Source: JAXDMK01 sp963790325 (lineage in GTDB: Bacteria; Actinomycetota; Acidimicrobiia; Acidimicrobiales; AC-14). Taken from it: a stretch of DNA of 64,000 bases. The notes below the pieces were generated by a model. It worked only from the letters and a program-made list of their open reading frames with translations, made no database searches and had not been told where the DNA came from. The translations under genes were made by a program, and so were the position numbers. Every line of letters begins with the position of its first letter. Position 1 is the first letter of the stretch. Shown here piece after piece: positions 27,289-35,979 of the stretch. The stretch is taken from positions 1,205,675 through 1,269,674 of the forward strand of contig CAWBNY010000002.1 of the NCBI GenBank assembly GCA_963790325.1, written 5' to 3'.

Positions 27289-27632
27289 CAGGCGCGCCGG
27301 GCGCCGAGGGGATTCCCATTCGCGTCCGGCCCGCCATCCCCGCTCGGCGCGTGGCAGGTCGATCCCTTGGCCGTGGCGACGTGGAGGCCGTGCAGCTCCT
27401 GGAGGATCAACCAGGCCCGGGCCCGCCGGCCTTGGCGAGCGGTCGGCAAAGAGCTTCTATGGGCGACGACATTGGACGAGCGCCTGGTCCAGTCCGGCGG
27501 GCAGCATCTGAGGGCATGGGGGAGGGCTGCCTGGGTGGGCCCGGCCAGGGTCGGCCGGTACGGACTATCATGAGATATACTCAACGTGCATTGGCGCTTC
27601 CCCCTCGCGCTTTCCTCGCAGGGAGGTCGGCC
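27289..27632. other. intergenic region with an AT-rich promoter-like patch
   Basis: 344 nt without a recognisable gene on either strand. Near its right end the run ATCATGAGATATACTCAAC stands out as AT-rich in a GC-rich window. TATACT at 27576-27581 resembles a -10 box for the CpaB-like gene, but no -35 is evident. Confidence 0.4.
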
Positions 27633-28304
27633 GTGCGTCGGTCAGTCCGGATCATCCGTTCGCCGTTCGCCTACTGGCTGGTGGTGGCGGTCCTCGCCGT
27701 GCTCACCGGGATGGTCGCGGCGCGGGTCATGGCCCACGCCGGTGCCCTTGCGTCCCAGTACGGCCCTCTCCGGCCGGTGGTCACCGCCACCCGAGCCCTC
27801 GAGCCGGGGTCGGTCGTCGCCGACGGCGACCTCGAGCAACGGCGGGTCCCGTCGTCGATCCGGCCCGACGGCGCCATCGACACCGTCGCCGCCGCCCGGG
27901 GCCGCACCGTCCTCAGCCCCCTCTTCCCCGGCGTGCCCGTCGTCGACGAGCAGCTCGCCCCCGGGGGTCGTCGCGGCCTCACCGCCCTCCTCCCGCCCGG
28001 CAGCCGGGCGGTGGCGGTGCCCAACGGCCGACCCGGCCTCGCCCTCGTCCGGGGCGACACCGTCGACGTCCTCGCCACCTTCGACCCGTCCGATGCGTCC
28101 GGCTCGGCCGGCGGCATCGCTCCCACCTTCCCGGTGGCCACCGGTGCCATCGTGGTCGACATCGGCGACGAGTCGGCCGCGGTGGCGGTGACGACCGACG
28201 AGGCCGCCCGGGTGGCCTTCGCCATGGCCAGCGGCGTCGTGACTATCGCGCTGGCGTCGCCAGCAGACCCAGCACCGCCACCCCCGCCAGCACCCGGTAG
28301 ATGA
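27633..28304 (+). CDS. CpaB/SAF-domain membrane-anchored protein
   Basis: 223-residue protein with one N-terminal TM (SPFAYWLVVAVLAVLTGMVA) and a SAF domain: VTATRALEPGSVVADGDLEQ, LFPGVPVVDEQLAPGG and AVAVPNGRPGLALVRGDTVDVLA (shown shortened). SAF domains occur in the pilus assembly protein CpaB and in antifreeze/sialate enzymes. The layout here is that of CpaB/RcpC, but no tad/flp pilus genes are nearby. GTG 27633 has GGGAGG six to seven nt upstream. The 3' end overlaps the convergent uppP gene by 62 nt. Confidence 0.78.
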   Translation: MRRSVRIIRSPFAYWLVVAVLAVLTGMVAARVMAHAGALASQYGPLRPVVTATRALEPGSVVADGDLEQRRVPSSIRPDGAIDTVAAARGRTVLSPLFPGVPVVDEQLAPGGRRGLTALLPPGSRAVAVPNGRPGLALVRGDTVDVLATFDPSDASGSAGGIAPTFPVATGAIVVDIGDESAAVAVTTDEAARVAFAMASGVVTIALASPADPAPPPPPAPGR

Positions 28305-29112
28305 CGAAGGGCAGGAACGAGCGCGTCCGCACCACCCTCAGCACCAGCCACACCGCCAGCGCGCCCGTAACCCCCGACGCCACCATCCCCCAGGCGAAGG
28401 CGGGCAGCGTCCCCGGTGGCAACCCGCCCGAGGCCACCACCTGCGCCCCCTCGTACAACCCGGCCCCGGCGATGATCGGCAGGCTCATGAGGAACGACAG
28501 CCGGGCGGCGCCGTCGCGCCCGAACCCCAGGACCCGGCCGGCCGTGATCGTCACGCCCGACCGGGACACCCCGGGCACGAGTGCGGCCGCCTGGCTGATC
28601 CCCATCACGGCCGCGTCCCGGAAGCCGAAGGAGGTCTCGTCCCGGGTCCCCGGCAACCGGTCGGCCACCAGCAGCACCAACCCGAAAACGATCAGCAGCA
28701 CCGCGATCAGCCAGATCTGGCCCAGGTGGTCGCCGATGGTGGACTCCAGCAGCGCCCCGACCGTGGCGCCGGGCAGGGCCGACAGGGCCAGCAGCCACGC
28801 CTGGCGCTCATCGGGCCCGTCGACCCGCCGCCGGAGCATCGACCGCCACGCGGCCCCCGCCAGCCGCCGCAGATCGGTCCGGAAGTAGGCCGCCGCCCCC
28901 ACGAAGGTGCCCATGTGCAGGGCTACGTCGAACGTCCGGTTGAAGTCGGCGTTGGCCGCTCCCGTCAGCTCCGTCCACCCGAACAGCCACGGGACGAGGA
29001 TGAGGTGCCCGCTCGACGAGATGGGCAGGAACTCCGACAGCCCCTGGACGATTCCCAGGACGATGGCGTGGAGGATCGGGATGGAGTCCGGCGTGGCGGC
29101 GGCGCTCAGCAC
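28243..29112 (-). CDS. uppP: undecaprenyl-diphosphate phosphatase
   Basis: Polytopic membrane phosphatase (289 residues, about eight TMs) that recycles undecaprenyl diphosphate for cell-wall synthesis and gives bacitracin tolerance. The signature motifs are GLSEFLPISSSGHLIL near the N-terminus (catalytic Glu/Ser region) and ALVPGVSRSGVTITAGRVLG in the second half. Start GTG 29112. The 3' end overlaps the opposite-strand CpaB-like gene by 62 nt. Confidence 0.95.
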   Translation of the reverse strand: MLSAAATPDSIPILHAIVLGIVQGLSEFLPISSSGHLILVPWLFGWTELTGAANADFNRTFDVALHMGTFVGAAAYFRTDLRRLAGAAWRSMLRRRVDGPDERQAWLLALSALPGATVGALLESTIGDHLGQIWLIAVLLIVFGLVLLVADRLPGTRDETSFGFRDAAVMGISQAAALVPGVSRSGVTITAGRVLGFGRDGAARLSFLMSLPIIAGAGLYEGAQVVASGGLPPGTLPAFAWGMVASGVTGALAVWLVLRVVRTRSFLPFVIYRVLAGVAVLGLLATPAR

Positions 29113-29146
29113 GACCGGCCCGACGCTAGTGGCCGGGCCGGGCGGG

Positions 29147-30502
29147 CTACGACCCGCTCAGCGTCACGTCCCGGATGACCAGGGTCACGCCGGCGGCGCC
29201 CCCGGGCAGCCACTCGCGGTCGCCGCCGACGGCCACCACGTCGAGCAGCATCCGCTGCAGGGTGGAGGCGATGGTGGCCTCCCGCACCGGCTCGGCCCGC
29301 TCGCCGCCCCGGATCATGAGCCCCTCCACCCCCACCGAGAAGTCGCCGCTCACCGGGTTGACCCCCGAGTGGAGGCCGCTCACCGACTGCACCAGCAGGC
29401 CGTCTCCCGTCTGCGCCAGCAGCTCGTCCTGCGTCAACCCGCCCGGCGTCAGCGTCAGCGCCCGGCTGCCGACGCCGGGGCCGGTCATGTACCCGCCCCG
29501 GACCGCGGCTGCGTTCGAGGCCCCGCCCGTGCGCCGGCCGGTGTAGGAGTTGTGCAGGAACCCGGCCAGCACGCCCCCGTCGATCAGCACGTTGCGCCGG
29601 CTGGCCAAACCCTCGGCGTCGAACCGGGACGCCCCGTAGGCCCGCGGCTCCGTCGGGTCGTCGACCAGCGTGATCTCCGGCACGGCCACCGCCTGCCCGT
29701 CCCGACCGGCGAACAGCGACCGGCCTTTGATGGCCGACTCCGCGCTCAGCGTCGCCGACAGCACGCCGAGGAACGAGGCCGTGACCCGCGGGTCGAACAC
29801 CACCGTCAACCGCCGCGACTCCGGCTTGCGCGCCCCCAGCATCCGGGTGGCCCGGTCGGCGGCATCGGCTGCGGCCTGGTCGACGTCGAGATCGCCCGGG
29901 GTGCGGCCGACCGAGTACCCGTACCCCGTCTGGGTCTCCGTCCCCTCGCCGGCCAGAGCCTCGGCCCAGATCGAGCAGTTCGTGCGCCGGCCGGTGATCC
30001 GGATTCCCTCGGTGGACGCGATGGCCGACTCCGACGACGAGTCGCCGTAGCCGGCGCTCTCCAGTCCCCGCACCCGCCCGTCGACCGCCCGGGTGGCCCG
30101 GTCGAGGTCGAGCGCCAGCTGCACCTTGCCGTCGGTGGGGAACGAGGCCATCGACTCCCGGAACAGGTCCAAGTCGGCGGCGGCCACCCCATCCGGCGCC
30201 ACCAGCCCGAGGAACTCGTCGACCGTCCCGAAGGAGGCGTTGTCGCGCGCCTCGGCCAGCACGTCGGCGACCACGTCGGCGTCCAACGAGCCGGCGTAGG
30301 CGAAACCCTGGCGCCCGCCGACCACGACCCGCACCCCGATGCCGGCGGTGTCGGCCGACGACAGCGACTCCACCTCGCCTCCGAACACCTTGACCTCGGT
30401 GCGCGACGACCGTCCCAGGTAGGCCTCCACCTGCTCCCCGGGCCGGGCCTCGCCCACCACCCGCTCGGCCAGCTGCAGCAGGTCGGTGGACGAGCTCGTC
30501 AC
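29147..30502 (-). CDS. pmbA: TldE/PmbA-type metalloprotease partner subunit
   Basis: 451-residue homologue of PmbA/TldE, which forms a heterodimer with TldD that degrades unfolded peptides and matures some modified peptides. No metal-binding HExxxH is present, as expected for this subunit. Conserved segments include GIGVRVVVGGRQGFAYAGSL, ESRRLTVVFDPRVTASFLG, VSGLHSGVNPVSGDFSVG and SASEG-like stretches. GTG 30502 overlaps the tldD stop (GTGA). No ribosomally made peptide precursor was seen nearby. Confidence 0.92.
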   Translation of the reverse strand: MTSSSTDLLQLAERVVGEARPGEQVEAYLGRSSRTEVKVFGGEVESLSSADTAGIGVRVVVGGRQGFAYAGSLDADVVADVLAEARDNASFGTVDEFLGLVAPDGVAAADLDLFRESMASFPTDGKVQLALDLDRATRAVDGRVRGLESAGYGDSSSESAIASTEGIRITGRRTNCSIWAEALAGEGTETQTGYGYSVGRTPGDLDVDQAAADAADRATRMLGARKPESRRLTVVFDPRVTASFLGVLSATLSAESAIKGRSLFAGRDGQAVAVPEITLVDDPTEPRAYGASRFDAEGLASRRNVLIDGGVLAGFLHNSYTGRRTGGASNAAAVRGGYMTGPGVGSRALTLTPGGLTQDELLAQTGDGLLVQSVSGLHSGVNPVSGDFSVGVEGLMIRGGERAEPVREATIASTLQRMLLDVVAVGGDREWLPGGAAGVTLVIRDVTLSGS

Positions 30503-31908
30503 TTGGCCGTCCCGCCGACGGTCATCCCCGACACCCGCAGCGTCGGCTGGCCGGCCGACACCGGGACGCCCTGGCCGTCCTTGCCGCACGTGCCCGCCCA
30601 CGTGTCGAAGTCGTTGCCCACCGCGTCGATCGCCCGCAGCACGTCGGGACCGTTGCCTATGAGGTTGGCCGCCCGCACCGGCTCGGTGACCTCGCCGTTC
30701 TCGATCATGTAGGCCTCGGTCATCCCGAACACGAAGTCGCCGGTGGCGGTGTTCACCGAGCCGCCGCCCAGCTGCACGCAGTAGATGCCGTGGGGGGTCT
30801 GGCGGATGATCTCGTCGGGGTCGTCCTCCCCGGCCAGCACGTAGGTGTTGGTCATCCGCACCATCGGCAGGTGCTGGTAGGACTGGCGGCGGCCGTTGCC
30901 CGACGACTCCCGCCCCTCCTTGCGGGCCCGCAGCAGGTCCCACATGTAGTCGGTGAGCTCGCCGTCCTCGATGAGGGTGTTGCGGCGGGCGGGGTGGCCC
31001 TCGTCGTCGATGGCGTAGGTGCCCCACTCCCTGGCGTAGGTGCCGTCGTCGACCAGGGTGACCAGGGGGCTGGCGACCGCAGTGCCCATCCGGCCCCGGA
31101 AGACGGACGCGTCCCGGCCCACCAGGTCGGCCTCCAGGCCGTGGCCACACGCCTCGTGGAAGAGCACCCCGCCCGCCCCCCGCTTCAGCACGACGGGCAG
31201 GCGGCCGCTCGGCGCGGGACGGGCCTTGAGCATGTCGAGGGCCCGGCGGGCGGCGGTGCGGGCCACCTCGGCCACGTCGACGTCGTCGTAGAACTCGAAG
31301 CCGACGGTGCCGCCCGGGCCCTCGTAGCCGGTCTGCATGCCGGTGTCGCCGGCGGCGACGGCCGAGACCATGAACCGGGTGCGGACCTGGTCGTCGCCGG
31401 CCAGGAGCCCGTCGCTGTTGGCCACCAGGAACCGGCGCCGGCCGTCGACGTAGGACACGCCCACCTGGCGCACCCCGCCCCCTTCCGAGCGGGCGGCGTC
31501 GTCGGCCTGGAGGAGAAGCTCGACCTTCCGGGTCTTGGGGACGTCCTGGGGCAGGACCTCGGCGTCGGACACCCGCCGGCCGTGATCGGACCGGGTCAGC
31601 GCCACCTGGCGGACGCCCCCACCGCCACCCCGGGCGGCGGCCGACGCCACCTGGGCCGCGGCCTGCAACCCGGTCTCGGACAGGTCGGACGTGTGGGCGA
31701 AGCCGGTGGTGTCGCCCACCACGACCCGGATCCCGGCGCCCCGGCTGCGTCCGGACGTGAGCTCCTCCACCTTGCCGTCGTCGAGGCGGGCGGACGACGA
31801 GCGGCGGTCCTCGGCGAACACCTCGGCGAAGTCGCCGCCGGTACGCAGGGCCACGCCCAGGACCCGCTGGACCAGGAACTCGTCGAGGATCGGAACGTCG
31901 GTGGGCAT
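30499..31908 (-). CDS. tldD: TldD metalloprotease subunit
   Basis: 469-residue catalytic subunit of the TldD/TldE protease. The zinc motif HEACGHGLEADLV (HExxxH) is intact. Also seen are RGAGIRVVVGDTTGFAHTSD, TGYEGPGGTVGFEFY, NGRRQSYQHLPMVRMTNTY and GTCGKDGQGVPVSAGQPTLR, all typical. The ATG at 31908 is preceded 8 nt upstream by TACCAT (31922-31917, reverse strand), a possible -10 of a leaderless or near-leaderless transcript. Divergent from the flippase-like gene. Confidence 0.94.
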   Translation of the reverse strand: MPTDVPILDEFLVQRVLGVALRTGGDFAEVFAEDRRSSSARLDDGKVEELTSGRSRGAGIRVVVGDTTGFAHTSDLSETGLQAAAQVASAAARGGGGGVRQVALTRSDHGRRVSDAEVLPQDVPKTRKVELLLQADDAARSEGGGVRQVGVSYVDGRRRFLVANSDGLLAGDDQVRTRFMVSAVAAGDTGMQTGYEGPGGTVGFEFYDDVDVAEVARTAARRALDMLKARPAPSGRLPVVLKRGAGGVLFHEACGHGLEADLVGRDASVFRGRMGTAVASPLVTLVDDGTYAREWGTYAIDDEGHPARRNTLIEDGELTDYMWDLLRARKEGRESSGNGRRQSYQHLPMVRMTNTYVLAGEDDPDEIIRQTPHGIYCVQLGGGSVNTATGDFVFGMTEAYMIENGEVTEPVRAANLIGNGPDVLRAIDAVGNDFDTWAGTCGKDGQGVPVSAGQPTLRVSGMTVGGTAK

Positions 31909-32003
31909 AGCAGGCCATGGTACGGCGTGGCCCGCCGTAGTCGGCCGCCCCCGGCAGCCGTCGGAACGGAGCGGGATCGGGAACATTTCCGCCTCGCAGT
32001 GCG

Positions 32004-32009
32004 TAGGCT
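32004..32009 (+). promoter_or_regulatory. candidate -10 element (TAGGCT) of a leaderless transcript
   Basis: TAGGCT fits TANNNT and ends 6 nt before the GTG start at 32016, with no ribosome site between. It would start transcription at the start codon of the flippase-like, PAP2 and polyprenyl synthase operon. Confidence 0.4.
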
Positions 32010-32015
32010 TGCACC

Positions 32016-33005
32016 GTGAGCGGCCGCTTGAGACGGGAACTCGGCGCGCGGCCGGGGACGCGCTCGCGCCTGTTCCTCGGGCTGCGGGTCGCGGCCAGCG
32101 TCACCATGCTCGGGTTCCTCCTCACCCGCTTCGACCTTTCCGTGCTCAACCCCATCCAGGAGCTGTCCAGCTGGACATGGGTGGCCATGGGCCTGGTCGT
32201 CACCTTCGGGGCGGTCGTGCTCGCCACCCTCCGCTGGCAGCGGGTGCTGCAGGCCCTCGACATGCCCTCCGACCTGCACACCTTGCTCAGCCACGTCCTC
32301 GCCGGCCACTTCGTCTCGAACTTCCTTCCCAGCACCGTCGGGGGCGACGTCCTGCGGGTCAGCCGGCTGTCGGCGGGCAACGGCCAGGGGCCGGAGTCGT
32401 TCGCCTCGGTGGTCCTCGAGCGGCTCACCGGCTTCGTCGTGCTGCCCCTGATCACCCTGGTCGCCCTCGTCGGCAATCCCACCCTCCTGCACCTGGGCAC
32501 GGCCAGCCACCTCGCCCTGGGACTGTCGCTGGGCACCCTGGTCGTGCTGGCCGTCATCCTGTTGGTGGCCGGCAACAACCGTCTGGGGGCCCGCCTGGCC
32601 GGCCACGCCACCTGGCTCAGCTTCCTGCGGGCCGTCCACCTCGGCCTCGACCGCATGCGCCGCAACCCGGGCGAGGCGGTGGCGGTGCTGGTGGCGGCCC
32701 TCGCCTACCAGCTCACGATCGTCCTGGCGGCGTGGGCCGCAGGTCACGCCCTCGGGCTCAACATGGGCTGGTCGGCGGCGATGGCGTTCGTCCCGATCGT
32801 GGCCATCGCCCAGGTCCTGCCCCTGTCGGTGAACGGGCTGGGCCTGCGGGAGGGAGCGTTGGTGCTGCTGCTGGCCCCCCTCGGGGTGGCCACCGGACAG
32901 GCGGTCGCCCTCGGGCTGCTGCTGTACGGGATGAACCTGGTGGTCAGCCTGCTCGGCGCGCCGGCGTTCGCAGTGGGCCCCCGCCCGCTGCGAGCCGTCG
33001 TGTGA
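32016..33005 (+). CDS. lysylphosphatidylglycerol synthase TM-region / UPF0104 flippase-like membrane protein
   Basis: 329-residue protein with about eight TMs. Family blocks: HVLAGHFVSNFLPSTVGGDV (the FLP-x-x-GGD motif), LRVSRLSAG, VVLERLTGFVVLPL and LPLSVNGLGLREGALVLLL. Members include the flippase part of MprF and AglD-like proteins that handle isoprenoid- or phospholipid-linked groups. GTG 32016 is the first of an operon of three genes with overlapping stops and starts (PAP2, polyprenyl synthase), so a role in lipid or isoprenoid traffic is plausible. Confidence 0.86.
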   Translation: MSGRLRRELGARPGTRSRLFLGLRVAASVTMLGFLLTRFDLSVLNPIQELSSWTWVAMGLVVTFGAVVLATLRWQRVLQALDMPSDLHTLLSHVLAGHFVSNFLPSTVGGDVLRVSRLSAGNGQGPESFASVVLERLTGFVVLPLITLVALVGNPTLLHLGTASHLALGLSLGTLVVLAVILLVAGNNRLGARLAGHATWLSFLRAVHLGLDRMRRNPGEAVAVLVAALAYQLTIVLAAWAAGHALGLNMGWSAAMAFVPIVAIAQVLPLSVNGLGLREGALVLLLAPLGVATGQAVALGLLLYGMNLVVSLLGAPAFAVGPRPLRAVV

Positions 33006-33832
33006 GCGAGGGCCAGAAGAGCGACGCCGCGTCGGATCCCGCCCGCCGCGGCCTGCGCTGGTGGAAGGAGGTCGGGATGATCCTGGCCTTCTACGCGGTC
33101 TACAGCGTCATCCGCAACACCCAGGGATCGGCGGTGGTGTCGGAGGCCAGGGCCCTGCGCAACGCCCTCCAGATCATCCGGTGGGAGAAGGTGCTCGGGA
33201 TCTACCACGAGGAGGCCATCCAGCAGCGGTTCCTCGGCGGGGAGGGCTTCATCGAGTTCTGGAACCTCTTCTACGGGACGTTCCACTTCGTCGTCACCAT
33301 CTTCGCCCTGGTGTTCCTGTTCCGGCGCTTCCCCGCCCGCTACCGGCGCTGGCGCAACACCCTGGCCGCCACCACCGCCCTGGCCCTGATCGGCTTCGCC
33401 ACCTACGCCCTCATGCCCCCCCGTCTGCTGCCGGCGTCGTACGGCTTCGTCGACACCCTGCGGGCCTACGGCAGCCTATGGTCGTTCGACTCGGGGGCGA
33501 TGAGCAAGATCTCCAACCAGTACGCAGCCATGCCCAGCCTGCACGTGGCGTGGGCCGCCTGGTGCACGTTCGTCCTGGTTCCGTCGCTGCGGACGTGGTG
33601 GGCCAAGTCCCTCGCCGTCGTGTATCCGCTCGGCACCTTGTTCGCCATCGTCGTCACCGGCAACCACTACTTCCTCGACGCGGTGGGCGGGCTGGCGGTG
33701 CTCGGCGTGGGCGCGGTCGTCGGCTTCGCCATCGCCGCCCGCCTGGAGCGGAGGGCGACGGCCAGGGGCGATGGAGCCGGTCCGCCGCCCGACCGACCGC
33801 CGGTGGCGGCCCCCGTGGGCACCGGCGGATGA
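33002..33832 (+). CDS. PAP2-superfamily membrane phosphatase / inositol-phosphotransferase-like protein
   Basis: 276-residue protein with about six TMs. The PAP2-type active site is split over YAAMPSLHVAWAAWC (PSLH) and VVTGNHYFLDAVGGLAVLG (H-x3-D). This is the arrangement of the Aur1/Ipt1-like PAP2_3 group, which moves phospho-head groups between lipids. GTG 33002 overlaps the preceding stop, and its own TGA overlaps the next ATG. It may dephosphorylate a prenyl or phospholipid phosphate, given the next gene. Confidence 0.82.
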   Translation: MSEGQKSDAASDPARRGLRWWKEVGMILAFYAVYSVIRNTQGSAVVSEARALRNALQIIRWEKVLGIYHEEAIQQRFLGGEGFIEFWNLFYGTFHFVVTIFALVFLFRRFPARYRRWRNTLAATTALALIGFATYALMPPRLLPASYGFVDTLRAYGSLWSFDSGAMSKISNQYAAMPSLHVAWAAWCTFVLVPSLRTWWAKSLAVVYPLGTLFAIVVTGNHYFLDAVGGLAVLGVGAVVGFAIAARLERRATARGDGAGPPPDRPPVAAPVGTGG

Positions 33833-34896
33833 AGGTCGTGCCCCGCACCGCGGCCGCCCCCCCCAGCCTGGCCATCATCGCCGCCCGGGTGGAGGACCGC
33901 ATCCGGGTCGTGCTCGACAGCGAGCTGGCCCGGTGGGCGACGGTCGACGTCGAGCTGGTGGAGCCGTTCGAAGCCCTCCGGGAGCTGGTGCTGGCCGGAG
34001 GCAAGCGGCTCCGGCCGGCGTTCTGCCACTGGGCGTACGTGGGGGCGGGCGGCGACCCGGCCGACCTCACGGTGATCGACGCGGGAGCCGCCCTCGAACT
34101 GCTCCACACGTTCGCCCTCATCCACGACGACATCATGGACGGGTCCCCCACCCGCCGGGCCATGGACACCATCCACGTGCAGTTCGAGGCCCGTCATGCC
34201 CTCGACGGCTGGCGGGGGGAGGGGCGCAGATTCGGGGAGGGGGTGGCCATCCTCGCCGGCGACCTGGCCTTCGTCTACGCCGACCGCATGCTGGCCGGGG
34301 CGCCCCGGACCGCCCTCGACGTGTTCACCGAGCTGCGCATCGAGGTCAACGTGGGCCAGTACCTCGACCTGGTCGGAACCGCCCGGGGTCGGGTGCCGGA
34401 GGACGCCGCCCGCCGCATCTGCCGGTTCAAGTCGGGGAAGTACACCATCGAGCGGCCGTTGCACCTGGGCGCGGCCCTGGCCGGGCGCATGCCCGAGATC
34501 GCCGGCGTGCTGAGCGCCTACGGGCTGCCCCTGGGCGAGGCGTTCCAGCTGCGGGACGACCTGCTCGGGGTCTTCGGCGACGACTCGGTCACCGGCAAGC
34601 CGGTGGGGGAGGATCTCCGGGAAGGCAAGCCGACGGTGCTGTACGCCTTGGCGGCCGAGGCCGTCGCCGGCCCCGGCACCGCCCTCGACCGTTACGGGGC
34701 CGACGACCTCACCGACGACGAGATCGCCGCGCTCCAGGAGATCCTGGTCGACACAGGAGCGGTCGAGCAGTTGGAGCAACGCATCGAGACCCTGGTGGGC
34801 ACGGCCGTCGGCGCCCTCGACCAGGCATCGTTGTCGGCCGAGGCCACGTCCGCCCTGGCCGAGCTGGCCTTCTTCGTCGCCGGACGCGATCGGTAG
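33829..34896 (+). CDS. polyprenyl (geranylgeranyl) diphosphate synthase
   Basis: 355-residue all-helical prenyl synthase that condenses isopentenyl diphosphate with allylic diphosphates. The first Asp-rich motif is in FALIHDDIMDGSPTRRAMDT (DDxxD), the second in FQLRDDLLGVFGD, with GGKRLRPAFCHWAYVGAG and GKPVGEDLREGKPTVL. Small residues before the first motif (LELLHTFALIHDD) fit C20 or longer products. As the carotenoid genes follow, geranylgeranyl diphosphate is the likely product. The ATG overlaps the PAP2 stop (ATGA), and a strong hairpin follows the gene. Confidence 0.9.
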   Translation: MKVVPRTAAAPPSLAIIAARVEDRIRVVLDSELARWATVDVELVEPFEALRELVLAGGKRLRPAFCHWAYVGAGGDPADLTVIDAGAALELLHTFALIHDDIMDGSPTRRAMDTIHVQFEARHALDGWRGEGRRFGEGVAILAGDLAFVYADRMLAGAPRTALDVFTELRIEVNVGQYLDLVGTARGRVPEDAARRICRFKSGKYTIERPLHLGAALAGRMPEIAGVLSAYGLPLGEAFQLRDDLLGVFGDDSVTGKPVGEDLREGKPTVLYALAAEAVAGPGTALDRYGADDLTDDEIAALQEILVDTGAVEQLEQRIETLVGTAVGALDQASLSAEATSALAELAFFVAGRDR

Positions 34897-34904
34897 GGCG
34901 CCCC

Positions 34905-34964
34905 AGCCCGAACCGGTGACGGATCTCGTTGCCGGGACCCCCGAGCTCGTCACCGGTTCGGGCT
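34905..34964 (+). terminator. long hairpin terminator after the polyprenyl synthase gene
   Basis: AGCCCGAACCGGTGACG at 34905-34921 is a perfect 17-nt inverted match of 34948-34964, with a 26-nt loop between. It begins 9 nt after the stop codon. There is no long U-run, as is usual in high-GC actinobacteria. Confidence 0.7.
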
Positions 34965-35060
34965 TCTCGTCGCCGACGGGTGACGGGTTCGGTCGTCCTG
35001 CCCACCGAGTCCGTCTCGCCCCGGACGTGATCTCCAGAAGGCCGGTGCCGGGAGCGTCCC

Positions 35061-35066
35061 TAGACT
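35061..35066 (+). promoter_or_regulatory. candidate -10 element (TAGACT) of a leaderless transcript
   Basis: TAGACT fits TANNNT and ends 7 nt before the GTG at 35074. No ribosome site is present, which fits leaderless expression of the Rieske fusion gene. Confidence 0.42.
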
Positions 35067-35073
35067 CCCGGCG

Positions 35074-35820
35074 GTGTTCAAGGCGCTGAGGAGCGACGAG
35101 CTGCCCGCCGGCGAGGGTGCCGGCACCCAGATCCGCCGGATCCGCACCGACGACGGTCACGTGATGGTGGCCCGCCTGGCCGACGGCCAGGTGGTGGCCT
35201 TCGCCCCGTCCTGCCCCCACCAGGTGACGCCCCTCGACGACGCCACCCTGCACGCGGGGGTCATGCGCTGCCCCCGCCACGGCTACCAGTACGACGCCAC
35301 CACCGGCGTCAACGTCTTCCCCACCCGGGACGCGAAACCGGAGAACCTCTGGAAGCTCAAGCCGAAGTACCTGCCCGTGCACGACGTCGAGGAGCGGGAC
35401 GGGTGGATCTGGGTCTCGGACGAGGCCCGCCCGCCCCCGGAGACCTGGGATCCCACCCTCGAGGAGCGGCCCGTCGGAACCACCGACGACCCGTCCCCGT
35501 CCCCGTCCCCGATCACGGTGGCCCCGCCGGTGGCGGTGGAGCAGACGATGAAGTTCGTCACCGCCACCGCCGGTGAGGAGCTGGAGATCCGGGTCGCGGC
35601 CACGCCCGTCGCCGGCTACGAGTGGCGTCTGGACCTGGTCGGCGACCTGCTGGAGATCGTCGACAACCAGTTCGAGGGCGGGGAGATGCCCTGCCAGCGG
35701 GTACGCCTGGCGGCGCGGGGTGCGGGCGCGGCCACCCTGACCTGCACCTACGCGTCGATGATCGACGGCCGGACGGCCGCCGTCCGCACCTACATCGTCC
35801 GAGTGGCACCCGCGCCGTAG
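35074..35820 (+). CDS. Rieske [2Fe-2S] domain fused to a chagasin-like C-terminal domain
   Basis: 248-residue soluble protein. N-terminal Rieske ferredoxin domain (about 1-125): cluster ligands CPHQVTPLDD and MRCPRHGYQYD (CxH...CxxH). It is followed by an acidic Ser/Pro linker (DDPSPSPSPSP-like) and a C-terminal domain of about 95 residues with MKFVTATAGEELEIRVAATP then VAGYEW, and a closing beta strand pattern. The GYEW turn and strand spacing recall chagasin-type cysteine-protease inhibitors, whose NPTTGYxW loop is inhibitory, but the leading NPT is missing. Flanked by two strong hairpins, so it is a single-gene unit. The fusion is unusual; electron-transfer partner unknown. Confidence 0.75.
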   Translation: MFKALRSDELPAGEGAGTQIRRIRTDDGHVMVARLADGQVVAFAPSCPHQVTPLDDATLHAGVMRCPRHGYQYDATTGVNVFPTRDAKPENLWKLKPKYLPVHDVEERDGWIWVSDEARPPPETWDPTLEERPVGTTDDPSPSPSPITVAPPVAVEQTMKFVTATAGEELEIRVAATPVAGYEWRLDLVGDLLEIVDNQFEGGEMPCQRVRLAARGAGAATLTCTYASMIDGRTAAVRTYIVRVAPAP

Positions 35821-35830
35821 GACAGTGAGG

Positions 35831-35866
35831 CGGTGGTGGGAGCTGCTCGCGCAACTCCCACCACCG
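35831..35866 (+). terminator. hairpin terminator after the Rieske fusion gene
   Basis: CGGTGGTGGGAG (35831-35842) pairs perfectly with CTCCCACCACCG (35855-35866) around a 12-nt loop, 10 nt after the stop codon. Confidence 0.7.
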
Positions 35867-35979
35867 CAACCTTCGCGATCGGTCCGAGATGGGGCTCGGG
35901 CCGGTCGACCCGGTGTTGACCACAAGAGAGTCGCCAGCGCCGTTCTGGATACAGAAACCTCAAGTACGGTCGGAATTCG

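Noticed and set aside
27099..27584. Reverse-strand frame of about 160 codons over the end of mtnP and the gap after it
   Set aside because: Antisense to mtnP for half its length, with no family resemblance and no ribosome site.
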